The position numbers and the translations under genes are program-made. Below the pieces are notes generated by a model. The model did not search any database. It saw only the letters and a program-made list of their open reading frames with translations, and was not told where the DNA came from. Source: CAYLZN01 sp964387935 (lineage in GTDB: Bacteria > Acidobacteriota > Vicinamibacteria > Vicinamibacterales > JAFNAJ01). Taken from it: DNA of 12,717 bases. Shown here piece by piece: positions 1 through 6,676 of this stretch (position 1 is the stretch's first letter; every line of letters starts with the position of its first letter). The stretch is taken from NCBI GenBank assembly GCA_964387935.1, contig CAYLZN010000148.1, positions 1-12,717 on the forward strand, given 5' to 3'.

Positions 1-1095
1 TGCCGAGTTCACGCGAAATCGGAAAAGGAGCCACGCGCCGACCGCCGCCAGCGCGACGGTCAGGCCATCGACGAGAGCCGTTCGGCCAAGATGCCACGTC
101 ACCACCGCCATGAGCGCCAGCGAAGCCACGTTCACCCCATCGAGAAAGGCCCCGGCGACCGATGATCGCCGCAGCCAAGGCACCAGCGGCCCACTGACGG
201 CCACGAAACAGAACGCCGGAAGGAAGATACCCACCGTCGCGATCATGGCGCCCTGCGTCCCTCCCAGCAGATAGCCGATGAATGTCGCCGTGGTGAACAC
301 CGGTCCCGGCGTGATCTGGCCAACGGCAATGGCGTCGAGCAGTTGCTGCGTGGTCAGCCAGCCCCGCCGTTCCACGAGGTCCGCCTTGAGGAACGCCATG
401 AGCACGTAGCCGCTGCCGAACAGCACCGACCCCACCTTCAGGAAGAACAGCGTGAGCGCCGTCAGCGTGACGGGCGTGCTCGCGACGGCGGGCACGGCGC
501 CGCTGGCGGCGACGACTCCGGGGCCGAGGCTGAGCGCGGCCACGCCAGAAAGGGCGCGCGCGGCGCGGCCCGCCGATCGCCAGGCCAGCATCACGAGTCC
601 CGCCACGGCCAGGATGGCCAGTTCGTGCGCGCCGCGCAGCGCGGCAACCACGCTGACCAACGCGACGGCGGCGGGTAGCGGCCCTCGGAGCGTCGAGCGG
701 CTGAGCTGCCAGACCGCGTCGCCCACGATGACCACGATGACCGGCGTGATTCCAGCCATGATGGCCATGGCGTCGGGCGTGGCGCCCACGTGCTGGTAGA
801 CGACCGCGAGCGCCAGGACCACGCAGAACGCCGGCAGGATGAACGCGGCGCCTGCCACCAGCAGGCCCGGGATTCCCGCGCGGGTCCGGCCGATGTGCAT
901 GGCGACCTCGGTCGAATTGGGGCCGGGAAGGAGATTGGCGGCTGCGACGAGTTCGAGGAAGGCGCGGTCGTCGATCCAGTGCCGCCTGCGCACGACCTCT
1001 TCGCGCATGAAGGCCAGGTGCGCAGCGGGGCCGCCGAAACTCGTCGAGCCGAGTCGCAGGAAGAGGGCCGCCAGCGAGCCGAGCTCGGGAATCAC
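1..1095 (-). CDS. chrA: ChrA chromate transporter, two-domain (3' end outside window)
   Basis: Inner-membrane transporter of the CHR family, whose characterised members expel chromate (CrO4 2-) from the cytoplasm. The minus strand gives 365 codons without a stop before the window edge. Two tandem CHR domains are visible. The N-terminal one has FGGP at residues 20-23 and PGPNSTEVA at 57-65. The C-terminal one has FGSGYVLMAFLKADLV from 226 and ITPGP at 261-265. This is the long-chain ChrA layout, and the last visible residues (RFRVNSA) lie close to the usual family C-terminus, so about 20-40 residues are probably missing. Hydrophobic stretches occur throughout. I chose the GTG at 1095-1093 because it sits just before the first conserved helix; a TTG at 1134-1132 is also in frame. 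No clear ribosome site precedes either. It follows the response regulator by 51 nt on the same strand, so co-transcription is likely. The family is clear; chromate as the physiological substrate is inferred. Confidence 0.9.
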   Translation of the reverse strand, partial: MIPELGSLAALFLRLGSTSFGGPAAHLAFMREEVVRRRHWIDDRAFLELVAAANLLPGPNSTEVAMHIGRTRAGIPGLLVAGAAFILPAFCVVLALAVVYQHVGATPDAMAIMAGITPVIVVIVGDAVWQLSRSTLRGPLPAAVALVSVVAALRGAHELAILAVAGLVMLAWRSAGRAARALSGVAALSLGPGVVAASGAVPAVASTPVTLTALTLFFLKVGSVLFGSGYVLMAFLKADLVERRGWLTTQQLLDAIAVGQITPGPVFTTATFIGYLLGGTQGAMIATVGIFLPAFCFVAVSGPLVPWLRRSSVAGAFLDGVNVASLALMAVVTWHLGRTALVDGLTVALAAVGAWLLFRFRVNSA

Positions 1096-1146
1096 CTGTC
1101 GCGGATCATCCGCCCGTCCGCCGGGAGACGGCAAGGGGGGCCGGCG

Positions 1147-1896
1147 TCACTCGATGAAGCGGTAGCCGAGGCCCACGACGGTTTCGATCTGGTCCCCGAC
1201 CGGGCCGAGCTTGGAGCGGAGCCGGCCGATGTGGACGTCGACCGAACGCGTCTCGATCGGCCGGTCGTAGCCCCACACCCGCTCGAGCAGCCGGTCGCGC
1301 GAGAGTACGCGGTTGCGGTTCTCCACGAGGTACCGAAGCAGCTCGAACTCGCGGCGGGTCAGACGGACGGGCTGGTTGTCGACCTCCACAGAGACCGCAT
1401 CGAAGTCGGCCGACAGGTGCTCCCCCTTGTAGACCGCGACGGCCGACAGGCCGGTGGTCTGGCCCTGCCCGCGGCGAAGAACCGCCCGGACGCGCGCCGC
1501 CAGCTCGCGCAGGCTGAAAGGCTTGGTCACGTAGTCGTCGGCGCCGAGGTCCAGGCCGGAGACGCGATCGAGCTCCGACGTCCGCGCCGTGACCATGATG
1601 ACCGGCACGTGGCGCGTGCTGGGTCGCGCTCGCATGAGGCGACACACATCGAGACCACTCATGACGGGCAGGTTGAGATCCAGGACCACCAGGTCCGGCG
1701 GATTCGCGGTGATGGCTCGAAGCGCGGAGTCTCCGCTCGCAATGGTCTCGACTTCCGCCTGCACGCTGCGCTCGAGGGTGTGCTTGATGAGATCGGCGAT
1801 GTCCCGTTCGTCCTCGACCACGACGATCCGAGGCGCTGGGAACCCCTGCGGCTTCCAGGTCGTGGCGGAGGCTGGCGACGTCAGCTCCTGATTCAC
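1147..1896 (-). CDS. OmpR/PhoB-family winged-helix response regulator
   Basis: Two-component transcription factor of 249 aa. The receiver domain spans about residues 22-140, with acidic pair E28-D29, phospho-acceptor D73 in the VVLDLNLP strand, T103, and K125 in the TKPF loop. The trans_reg_C winged helix spans about 150-249, including LTRREFELLRYL, the recognition segment around RSVDVHIGRLRSKLG, and the wing ending GLGYRF. All phosphotransfer residues are present. The start is a GTG with no good ribosome site, and about 20 residues precede the first receiver strand, so the true start could be slightly downstream. No histidine kinase is in the window, so the partner is unknown or encoded elsewhere. 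The gene faces the S41 protease gene across a 100-bp region containing a direct repeat typical of OmpR/PhoB-type sites, which suggests autoregulation. chrA lies 51 nt downstream. The sequence resembles PhoB/PhoP regulators, but the signal sensed cannot be read from it. Confidence 0.95.
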   Translation of the reverse strand: MNQELTSPASATTWKPQGFPAPRIVVVEDERDIADLIKHTLERSVQAEVETIASGDSALRAITANPPDLVVLDLNLPVMSGLDVCRLMRARPSTRHVPVIMVTARTSELDRVSGLDLGADDYVTKPFSLRELAARVRAVLRRGQGQTTGLSAVAVYKGEHLSADFDAVSVEVDNQPVRLTRREFELLRYLVENRNRVLSRDRLLERVWGYDRPIETRSVDVHIGRLRSKLGPVGDQIETVVGLGYRFIE

Positions 1897-1996
1897 CCCC
1901 GTAGGCTATCGCCATGGGGTTTCCCGGGAGTGAAGGGAGTGTTAAATCTGTGTTAACAGACTGGCGGTGCTACACTGAACTGGCCTGTCCGCAGGG
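1897..1996. promoter_or_regulatory. Divergent promoter region between response regulator and S41 protease genes
   Basis: This 100-bp stretch is the only room for promoters of the leftward regulator (with chrA) and the rightward S41 gene. It includes a locally A+T-rich patch at 1940-1958. TACACT at 1971-1976 is a plausible -10 for the rightward gene, lying 13 bp beyond the direct-repeat box with about 20 nt of leader. No good -35 element is visible, which fits a promoter needing an activator bound at the box. No convincing -10 was found for the leftward gene. Confidence 0.5.
1940..1957 (-). promoter_or_regulatory. TTAACA-N5-TTAACA direct repeat (Pho-box-like operator)
   Basis: Read on the minus strand, the hexamer TTAACA occurs twice (1956-1951 and 1945-1940), separated by CAGAT, giving an exact 11-bp repeat period. 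OmpR/PhoB-family dimers bind head-to-tail to direct repeats with about one helical turn per half-site. TTAACA-like hexamers at this spacing are the described Bacillus PhoP box. The adjacent gene encodes a regulator of that family, so it is the natural candidate to bind. That binding is inference. Confidence 0.55.
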
Positions 1997-3346
1997 ATGA
2001 CGCCCATGACTGACGTCCGCCGTTCACGCCCATGGCTGCTGGGTGCGCTCGTGGTGTGCCTCGTGCTGGGCATGGCCGCACCGGCAAGCGCGCAGTGGAG
2101 CGTGCGGAGCTGCACGACCGCGGGCAAGAACCTGTTCGTGCGGGACGTGCTGCAGGACCTGTATTTCTGGTACGACCTGCTGCCGGACCCCAACCCGGTG
2201 GCCTTCAGCTCGCCCGAGGCGTATCTCGAAGCCGTGCGGTACCGGCCCCTCGACGAGACGTTCAGCTACATTGCATCGAAGGCGTCCCAGGAGGCCCTGT
2301 TCTCGTCCAGCCAGTTCGTGGGATTCGGGTTCTCGAACCAGACGTCGGTCGCGACTGACGCCGCCGGAGGCGACCGTGTCGAGATGCGCGTGACCCAGGT
2401 GTTCCCGGGCAGTCCGGCGGAGGAGGCCGGCCTGATCCGCGGCGACCGGATCGTCGCCATCAACGGGGTCCCCCTGCTGACGCTGTACCGGACGGGGCAG
2501 CTCGGCAGCGCGTTCGGTCCCAGCGTGGAGGGCCACACGGCCCGGGTGACGGTCCAGCACGGCGAAGGCGAGCCCGCCGAGGTGTCGATGATTAAGCGCG
2601 TCGTGACGATCCCGACCGTGTCGCTCACGCGGGTGTACGACGTGGACGGACGTCGGGTCGGGTACCTCTTCTTCAGGAATTTCGTGCAGCCCTCGACCGA
2701 CGCGCTCAGTGCCGCGTTCACGGCCCTGCGCGACGCGCGGGTGAACGAGCTCGTCCTGGACCTGCGCTACAACGGCGGAGGTCTGGTGTCGGTGGCCCAG
2801 CACCTGGCATCGCTCATCGGCGGGCAGCGCACCAGCGGGCAGGTGCTGGCGGAGTACTTCCACAACGACCGCAATGCTTTCCGGAACGAGATCCTCAGGT
2901 TCGAGCCGAAGGACCAGGCGCTGACGCTGGATCGGCTCGTCGTGATCACGACCCGCGCCTCGGCGTCGGCCAGCGAGCTCGTGATCAACGCCCTGCGCCC
3001 CTTCATGCCGGTCATCGTGATCGGCGATCGGACCTACGGCAAGCCGGTGGGCCAGTACGCCATCGACTTCTGCGACAAGGTGCTGGCACCTGTGTCGTTC
3101 ACCCTGCGGAATGCCAACGGGGAAGGGGACTTCTTCGACGGCTTCGCGCCACAGTGTTCCGCCGCCGACGATCTCGATCGGCAGCTCGGCGACCCGGACG
3201 AGGCGTCGCTGGCGGAGTCCTTCTTCTACCTTCGCACGGGGACGTGCCGGTCGGTCGCGCCTGGCCCGTCGCAGCCCGCGCGCGTGGCGGACCGCATGAG
3301 GGTCCTGAAGGAGACCGGCTTCGAGCAGGTCGTCGGGGCACGCTGA
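1997..3346 (+). CDS. Secreted S41-family (C-terminal processing) peptidase with PDZ domain
   Basis: Serine protease of the CtpA/Tsp family, predicted to be exported to the periplasm or outside. Numbering is from the ATG at 1997 (449 aa). A signal peptide covers about 1-32: a basic start, a hydrophobic core LLGALVVCLVLGMA, then an ASA cleavage site. A helical N-terminal segment (40-100) precedes a PDZ domain around 105-205 with FPGSPAEEAGLIRGDRIVAING. The peptidase core follows, with LVLDLRYNGGG and a catalytic triad that fits S324 (in ASASASEL), K349 and Q353 (GKPVGQ). The Ser-25-Lys-4-Gln spacing matches characterised CtpB. Four cysteines remain after signal removal (39, 359, 387, 417), allowing two disulfides. 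The ATG at 2006 is an equally good start: AGGG lies about 9 nt before it but directly abuts the 1997 ATG. The lysine-dehydrogenase-like gene starts 22 nt downstream. Natural substrates are unknown. Confidence 0.93.
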   Translation: MTPMTDVRRSRPWLLGALVVCLVLGMAAPASAQWSVRSCTTAGKNLFVRDVLQDLYFWYDLLPDPNPVAFSSPEAYLEAVRYRPLDETFSYIASKASQEALFSSSQFVGFGFSNQTSVATDAAGGDRVEMRVTQVFPGSPAEEAGLIRGDRIVAINGVPLLTLYRTGQLGSAFGPSVEGHTARVTVQHGEGEPAEVSMIKRVVTIPTVSLTRVYDVDGRRVGYLFFRNFVQPSTDALSAAFTALRDARVNELVLDLRYNGGGLVSVAQHLASLIGGQRTSGQVLAEYFHNDRNAFRNEILRFEPKDQALTLDRLVVITTRASASASELVINALRPFMPVIVIGDRTYGKPVGQYAIDFCDKVLAPVSFTLRNANGEGDFFDGFAPQCSAADDLDRQLGDPDEASLAESFFYLRTGTCRSVAPGPSQPARVADRMRVLKETGFEQVVGAR

Positions 3347-3354
3347 CCTGGTGA

Positions 3355-3360
3355 TATAGT
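3355..3360 (+). promoter_or_regulatory. Candidate -10 element (TATAGT) for a short-leader transcript
   Basis: TATAGT is an isolated A+T-rich hexamer ending 8 nt before the ATG at 3369, in a 22-bp gap between genes. A start site 6-7 nt downstream would give an almost leaderless mRNA. No TTGACA-like -35 is visible, and no ribosome site precedes the ATG. A function as promoter is inferred. Confidence 0.35.
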
Positions 3361-3368
3361 CCCCCGGC

Positions 3369-4514
3369 ATGCGGATGCTCGTGCTGGGAGCGGGCCTCCA
3401 AGGCGCCGCCTGTGCCTTCGATCTCCTGAGAACTCCGGAGGTGAGCGAGGTGGTCATCGCCGACCTCGCCGTCGATCACCTCCCGCCCTTCCTGCAGTCG
3501 CGCGTCGATCGCGGGCTCCTCCCGATTCACCTCGACGTGCGCGACCGATCCGCGGTGTTCGACGTGATGCGCGGGTGTCGTGCCGCGATGAGCGCGGTGC
3601 CGTACTACCTGAACGAGGCCCTCGCGGAGGTCGCGGTCGAGGCCGGCGTGCACTTCTGCGATCTCGGCGGCAACACCGAAATCGTGCAGCGACAGAAGGG
3701 GCTCGACACCGCCGCGCGCGCCCGGCACGTGTCGGTCGTGCCCGACTGCGGACTGGCCCCGGGCCTGATCAATGTCCTCGCCCAGTACGGCATGGACCAG
3801 TTCGATCGCCCCGAGGCCGTGCGAATCTACGTGGGCGGCCTGCCTCAGGAACCTCAGCCGCCCCTCAACTACCAGGTCGTCTACTCGCTCGAGGGCGTCC
3901 TCGACTACTACACGACCCGCTCCTGGGTCCTGCGCGACGGCCGGCGGGTGCAGGTGGAGGCGCTCTCGGAGATCGAGCCGGTGGACTTCCCGGCTCCTGT
4001 CGGCACCCTCGAGGCGTTTCACACCGCCGGGGGACTCTCCCTGATGGCGTTCCGTCACGAGGGCCGCGTGCCGACCATGGAGTACAAAACGCTTCGGTAC
4101 CCGGGCCACGCCGCCACGATGTCGGTCATCCGGTCGCTGGGCTTCCTGGACGCCGAACCCGTGGACGTCAAAGGGCATCTCGTGGCGCCACGGGACGTGG
4201 CCGTGGCCGTCATGAAGCCACGCCTCTGGCGGCCGCAGGGCCGGGACCTGGTGGTGGTGCGGGTCGTGGTCGAGGGCGAGCGCCAGGGCGTGCGCTCCGC
4301 ACGGTCGTGGCAGGCCATCGACTACTTCGACGAGCAGCACGGCATCAGTGCGATGATGCGGACGACGGGGTACTCGCTCGCGATCACCGGCCTGTTGCAG
4401 GCGCGGGGCCAGGTGGGTGCCGGCGTGCACACCCCAGACGAATGCGTGCCGGCGACGGGGTACTTCAGCGAGCTGGCGGCCCGGGGGATCGCCGTGACGC
4501 CAGCGGTCGTCTGA
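3369..4514 (+). CDS. Lysine 6-dehydrogenase-like / saccharopine dehydrogenase-family oxidoreductase
   Basis: Cytoplasmic NAD(P)-dependent amino-acid dehydrogenase of 381 aa, the usual length. It recalls L-lysine 6-dehydrogenase of Geobacillus, which oxidatively deaminates the epsilon-amino group of lysine, along its whole length. The N-terminal Rossmann fold begins at once with GAGLQG (7-12). It is followed by DLGGN (98-102), PDCGLAPG (125-132), YVGGLP from 154, a SLEGVLDYYT segment, EAFHTAGG from 215 and EYKTLRYPGH (238-247), then a C-terminal closing segment. I chose the ATG at 3369 because MRMLVLGAG aligns directly with the family start. There is no Shine-Dalgarno sequence, and TATAGT lies just upstream. 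The 35-bp gap to the next dehydrogenase suggests co-transcription. The family is certain. Lysine as substrate is likely but unproven, because relatives of this fold act on other amino acids and carboxynorspermidine-type compounds. Confidence 0.85.
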   Translation: MRMLVLGAGLQGAACAFDLLRTPEVSEVVIADLAVDHLPPFLQSRVDRGLLPIHLDVRDRSAVFDVMRGCRAAMSAVPYYLNEALAEVAVEAGVHFCDLGGNTEIVQRQKGLDTAARARHVSVVPDCGLAPGLINVLAQYGMDQFDRPEAVRIYVGGLPQEPQPPLNYQVVYSLEGVLDYYTTRSWVLRDGRRVQVEALSEIEPVDFPAPVGTLEAFHTAGGLSLMAFRHEGRVPTMEYKTLRYPGHAATMSVIRSLGFLDAEPVDVKGHLVAPRDVAVAVMKPRLWRPQGRDLVVVRVVVEGERQGVRSARSWQAIDYFDEQHGISAMMRTTGYSLAITGLLQARGQVGAGVHTPDECVPATGYFSELAARGIAVTPAVV

Positions 4515-4549
4515 CCGGCGCGCCGCACGAATCGAGGACACCAACGACG

Positions 4550-5458
4550 ATGACGCGTGAACCCGTTGGATTCATCGGACTGGGCCTCATGGGCCGACCC
4601 ATGGCGCTGAACCTGATCAAGGCAGGGTACCCCCTGCTCGTGCACAGTCGAAGCCGGGGCCCCGTCGATGCCCTCGTCGCGGCCGGGGCGACGGCTGCCG
4701 GCTCGCCGGCCGAGGTCGCGCGCGGCGCCGCGGTGGTCATCACGATGGTACCGGATACGCCGGATGTCGAGCAGGTGCTGACAGGCTCCGACGGCGTCCT
4801 GACCGGCCTGCAGCCCGGCGCGGTGGTCATCGACATGAGCACCATCGCGCCCGCCGCCGCTCAACGCCTGGCCGCCATCGTCGCCAGCCGCGGCGCGACG
4901 ATGCTGGACGCGCCGGTGAGCGGGGGGGAAATCGGTGCGATCAACGGCACGCTGTCGATCATGGTGGGCGGCGACGCCGCCATCCTCGAGCGCGTCCGCC
5001 CGGTGCTGGAAGCGCTGGGCCAGAAGGACCGCATCATCCACATCGGTCCCTCCGGCGCCGGGCAGGTGGCGAAAGCCTGCAACCAGATCGTGCTGGCCGC
5101 CACCATTGCGGGCGTCGGCGAAGCGTTCGCCCTGGCGCGAAAGGCCGGTGTGGAGCCCGCCCGCGTCCGCGAGGCGCTGCTCGGCGGGTTCGCGCAGAGC
5201 CGGGTGCTCGAGGTGCACGGCCAGCGCATGCTCGACAGGAACTACGTCCCAGGATTCCGCGCCGCGCTCTTCGACAAGGACCTCCGGATCGCGCTCGCGG
5301 CGCTCGCGAGCCATCACGTGCCGGCACCGGTGGCGGCGGCCGCGGCTCAGTTGGTCGGCGCGATGATGGCCGCCGGCGAGGGACAGGACGACTACTCCGC
5401 GATGGCGCGAACGACCTTCAGGCTCGCCGGGCTCGAGCCGCCCGCTGCGCCTCTATGA
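4550..5458 (+). CDS. garR: 2-hydroxy-3-oxopropionate (tartronate semialdehyde) reductase-like, beta-hydroxyacid dehydrogenase family
   Basis: Soluble NAD(P)H-dependent reductase of 302 aa, of the 3-hydroxyisobutyrate/6-phosphogluconate dehydrogenase superfamily. GarR/GlxR members reduce tartronate semialdehyde to D-glycerate. Visible motifs are the dinucleotide loop GLGLMG (10-15), substrate loop DAPVSGGE (120-127), catalytic K175 in GAGQVAKACNQI with N178, and the C-terminal MLDRNYVPGFRAALFDKDL, which resembles GarR more than MmsB. The reading frame is open far upstream (to 3575), but that part is a shadow of the preceding gene. The ATG at 4550 is right because MTREPVGFIGLGLMG starts the fold at the usual distance. 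GAGG lies about 12 nt upstream, a weak ribosome site. The gene ends head-on with the PilT-like gene: their coding ends overlap by 6 nt (5453-5458). Superfamily membership is certain. Tartronate semialdehyde specificity is likely but not proven, and no glyoxylate carboligase is nearby to support it. Confidence 0.85.
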   Translation: MTREPVGFIGLGLMGRPMALNLIKAGYPLLVHSRSRGPVDALVAAGATAAGSPAEVARGAAVVITMVPDTPDVEQVLTGSDGVLTGLQPGAVVIDMSTIAPAAAQRLAAIVASRGATMLDAPVSGGEIGAINGTLSIMVGGDAAILERVRPVLEALGQKDRIIHIGPSGAGQVAKACNQIVLAATIAGVGEAFALARKAGVEPARVREALLGGFAQSRVLEVHGQRMLDRNYVPGFRAALFDKDLRIALAALASHHVPAPVAAAAAQLVGAMMAAGEGQDDYSAMARTTFRLAGLEPPAAPL

Positions 5459-6676
5459 GGGGCGCCGCGCCGGAGAGCCTGGAAGGTCGGTAGCAGCCTG
5501 CAGCGCCTGTTCGAACTCGTCGCGGTGGAACGCGCGCTCGAGCGCCGCGTCGTGCGAGACGAGTCCCATACGCACCAGAGCGGCCAGGCTGTCCTCGAAG
5601 GTGAACGACCCCTGCCTCTTGGTCAGACTGATTTCCTGATGCAGGTGTTGGAGCGCGTTCTTGCGGATGTGCTGACGCGCCCCGTAGCCGACCAGCAGGA
5701 GCTCCGCCGCGGGCACGAGGCCGCCACCCTGTCGCGGCAGCAGCATCTGCGTGAGCACGGCGGCCAGACCGGCGGCGAGTCCCTGACGGATCGTGTTCTG
5801 CCGTTCGGCCGGGAAGGAGTCTGCGACTCGGGCGATGGTGGACGTCACGTCCGGGGAGTGCACCGTGCACAGCACGAGGTGCCCCGTTTCCGCGGCCGCA
5901 ATCGCGATCTGCGCCGTCTCGACGTCGCGCATCTCGCCGACGACGATCACGTCCGGGGCCTGCCGCAGCGCGGCCCGCAGCGCCGTGGGGAAGTCGGGCG
6001 CATCCTGTCCGATCTCCACCTGCTCCACCAGGCTCTTCTGGTGCTGGTGCTCGAACTCGATCGGGTCCTCGATCGACACGATGTGACGGGCCTCGCGCCG
6101 GTTGATCTCTTCGACGATGGCCGCGAGCGTGGTGCTCTTGCCAACGCCCGTCGGTCCCCCGATCAGGACCAGACCCCGCGGCAGGCGCGAGAGCTGTTCT
6201 ACGCTGGGCGGCAGGTGGAGATCGGCCAGACGGGGCGGGCGAGCCGGCAGCGCCCGCACGGCCGCGGCCGGGCGCCCGCGTTCGCGGTGCAGGTTCACAC
6301 GGAAGCGCCCGACACCGGGCACGCGCAGAGACGCGTCGGTGACGCCCCGCGCGCGGAACTGCTGCTGCGCGGCCGGCGTGAGCGCGGGCAGCACGATTGC
6401 CTCGACCTCGTCGCCGTCGATCCTGTCTTCATCGCCGAGCGGGATGACGCGGTTGTCGACCCGCAGGACCGGAGGACTCCCGGCCACGAGAAGCAGGTCG
6501 CTGCCCTGGTGGTCCACGAGGCGTTCCAGCCAGCGGTCCAGCAAGGACGACTGCGTGCCGGGCGGTCGCGACGCCCGCGGGGGCACTGGCACGGTCACGG
6601 GCGAGTCCCTCGACGCGGTCGGGTCGGCCGCCTCGAGTTCGTCCAGCAGTTTGTCCAGGTCGTCGTCAGAGGTCAT
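5453..6676 (-). CDS. PilT-family type IV pilus retraction-type ATPase
   Basis: Secretion-type hexameric ATPase of 407 aa. PilT proteins sit at the cytoplasmic base of type IV pili and power filament disassembly. An unusual acidic, proline-rich leader (about 1-42, with DDDLDKLLDELEAAD) precedes the PAS-like N2 domain (45-160; GRFRVNLHRERG at 123-134). The RecA-like core carries Walker A GPTGVGKS (174-181), Asp box SIEDPIEF (201-208), Walker B DVIVVGEMRD (242-251) and His box residues H266 and H273. All ATPase residues are present. The C-terminal AIRNLI motif of classical PilT is replaced by GARQHI (332-337). The start at 6676 is supported by an ATGA overlap with the stop of the upstream M1 gene and the lack of any ribosome site; ATG 6697 is in frame as an alternative. 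No other pilus gene is present, so this is an orphan copy, possibly a PilT2/PilU-like paralogue. It may not act in retraction. Confidence 0.87.
   Translation of the reverse strand: MTSDDDLDKLLDELEAADPTASRDSPVTVPVPPRASRPPGTQSSLLDRWLERLVDHQGSDLLLVAGSPPVLRVDNRVIPLGDEDRIDGDEVEAIVLPALTPAAQQQFRARGVTDASLRVPGVGRFRVNLHRERGRPAAAVRALPARPPRLADLHLPPSVEQLSRLPRGLVLIGGPTGVGKSTTLAAIVEEINRREARHIVSIEDPIEFEHQHQKSLVEQVEIGQDAPDFPTALRAALRQAPDVIVVGEMRDVETAQIAIAAAETGHLVLCTVHSPDVTSTIARVADSFPAERQNTIRQGLAAGLAAVLTQMLLPRQGGGLVPAAELLLVGYGARQHIRKNALQHLHQEISLTKRQGSFTFEDSLAALVRMGLVSHDAALERAFHRDEFEQALQAATDLPGSPARRPS

Noticed and set aside
790..1956. Plus-strand open frame of 388 codons opposite the regulator and chrA
   Set aside because: It lies antisense to two genes with clear motifs. 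Its product is rich in Arg, Asp and Gly with no recognisable domain, the usual by-product of high-G+C codon bias.
3575..4549. Upstream extension of the garR-like frame (325 extra codons)
   Set aside because: It overlaps the lysine-dehydrogenase-like gene out of frame and is Arg/Gly-rich without motifs. The dehydrogenase fold begins right after the ATG at 4550, so a fusion is not credible.
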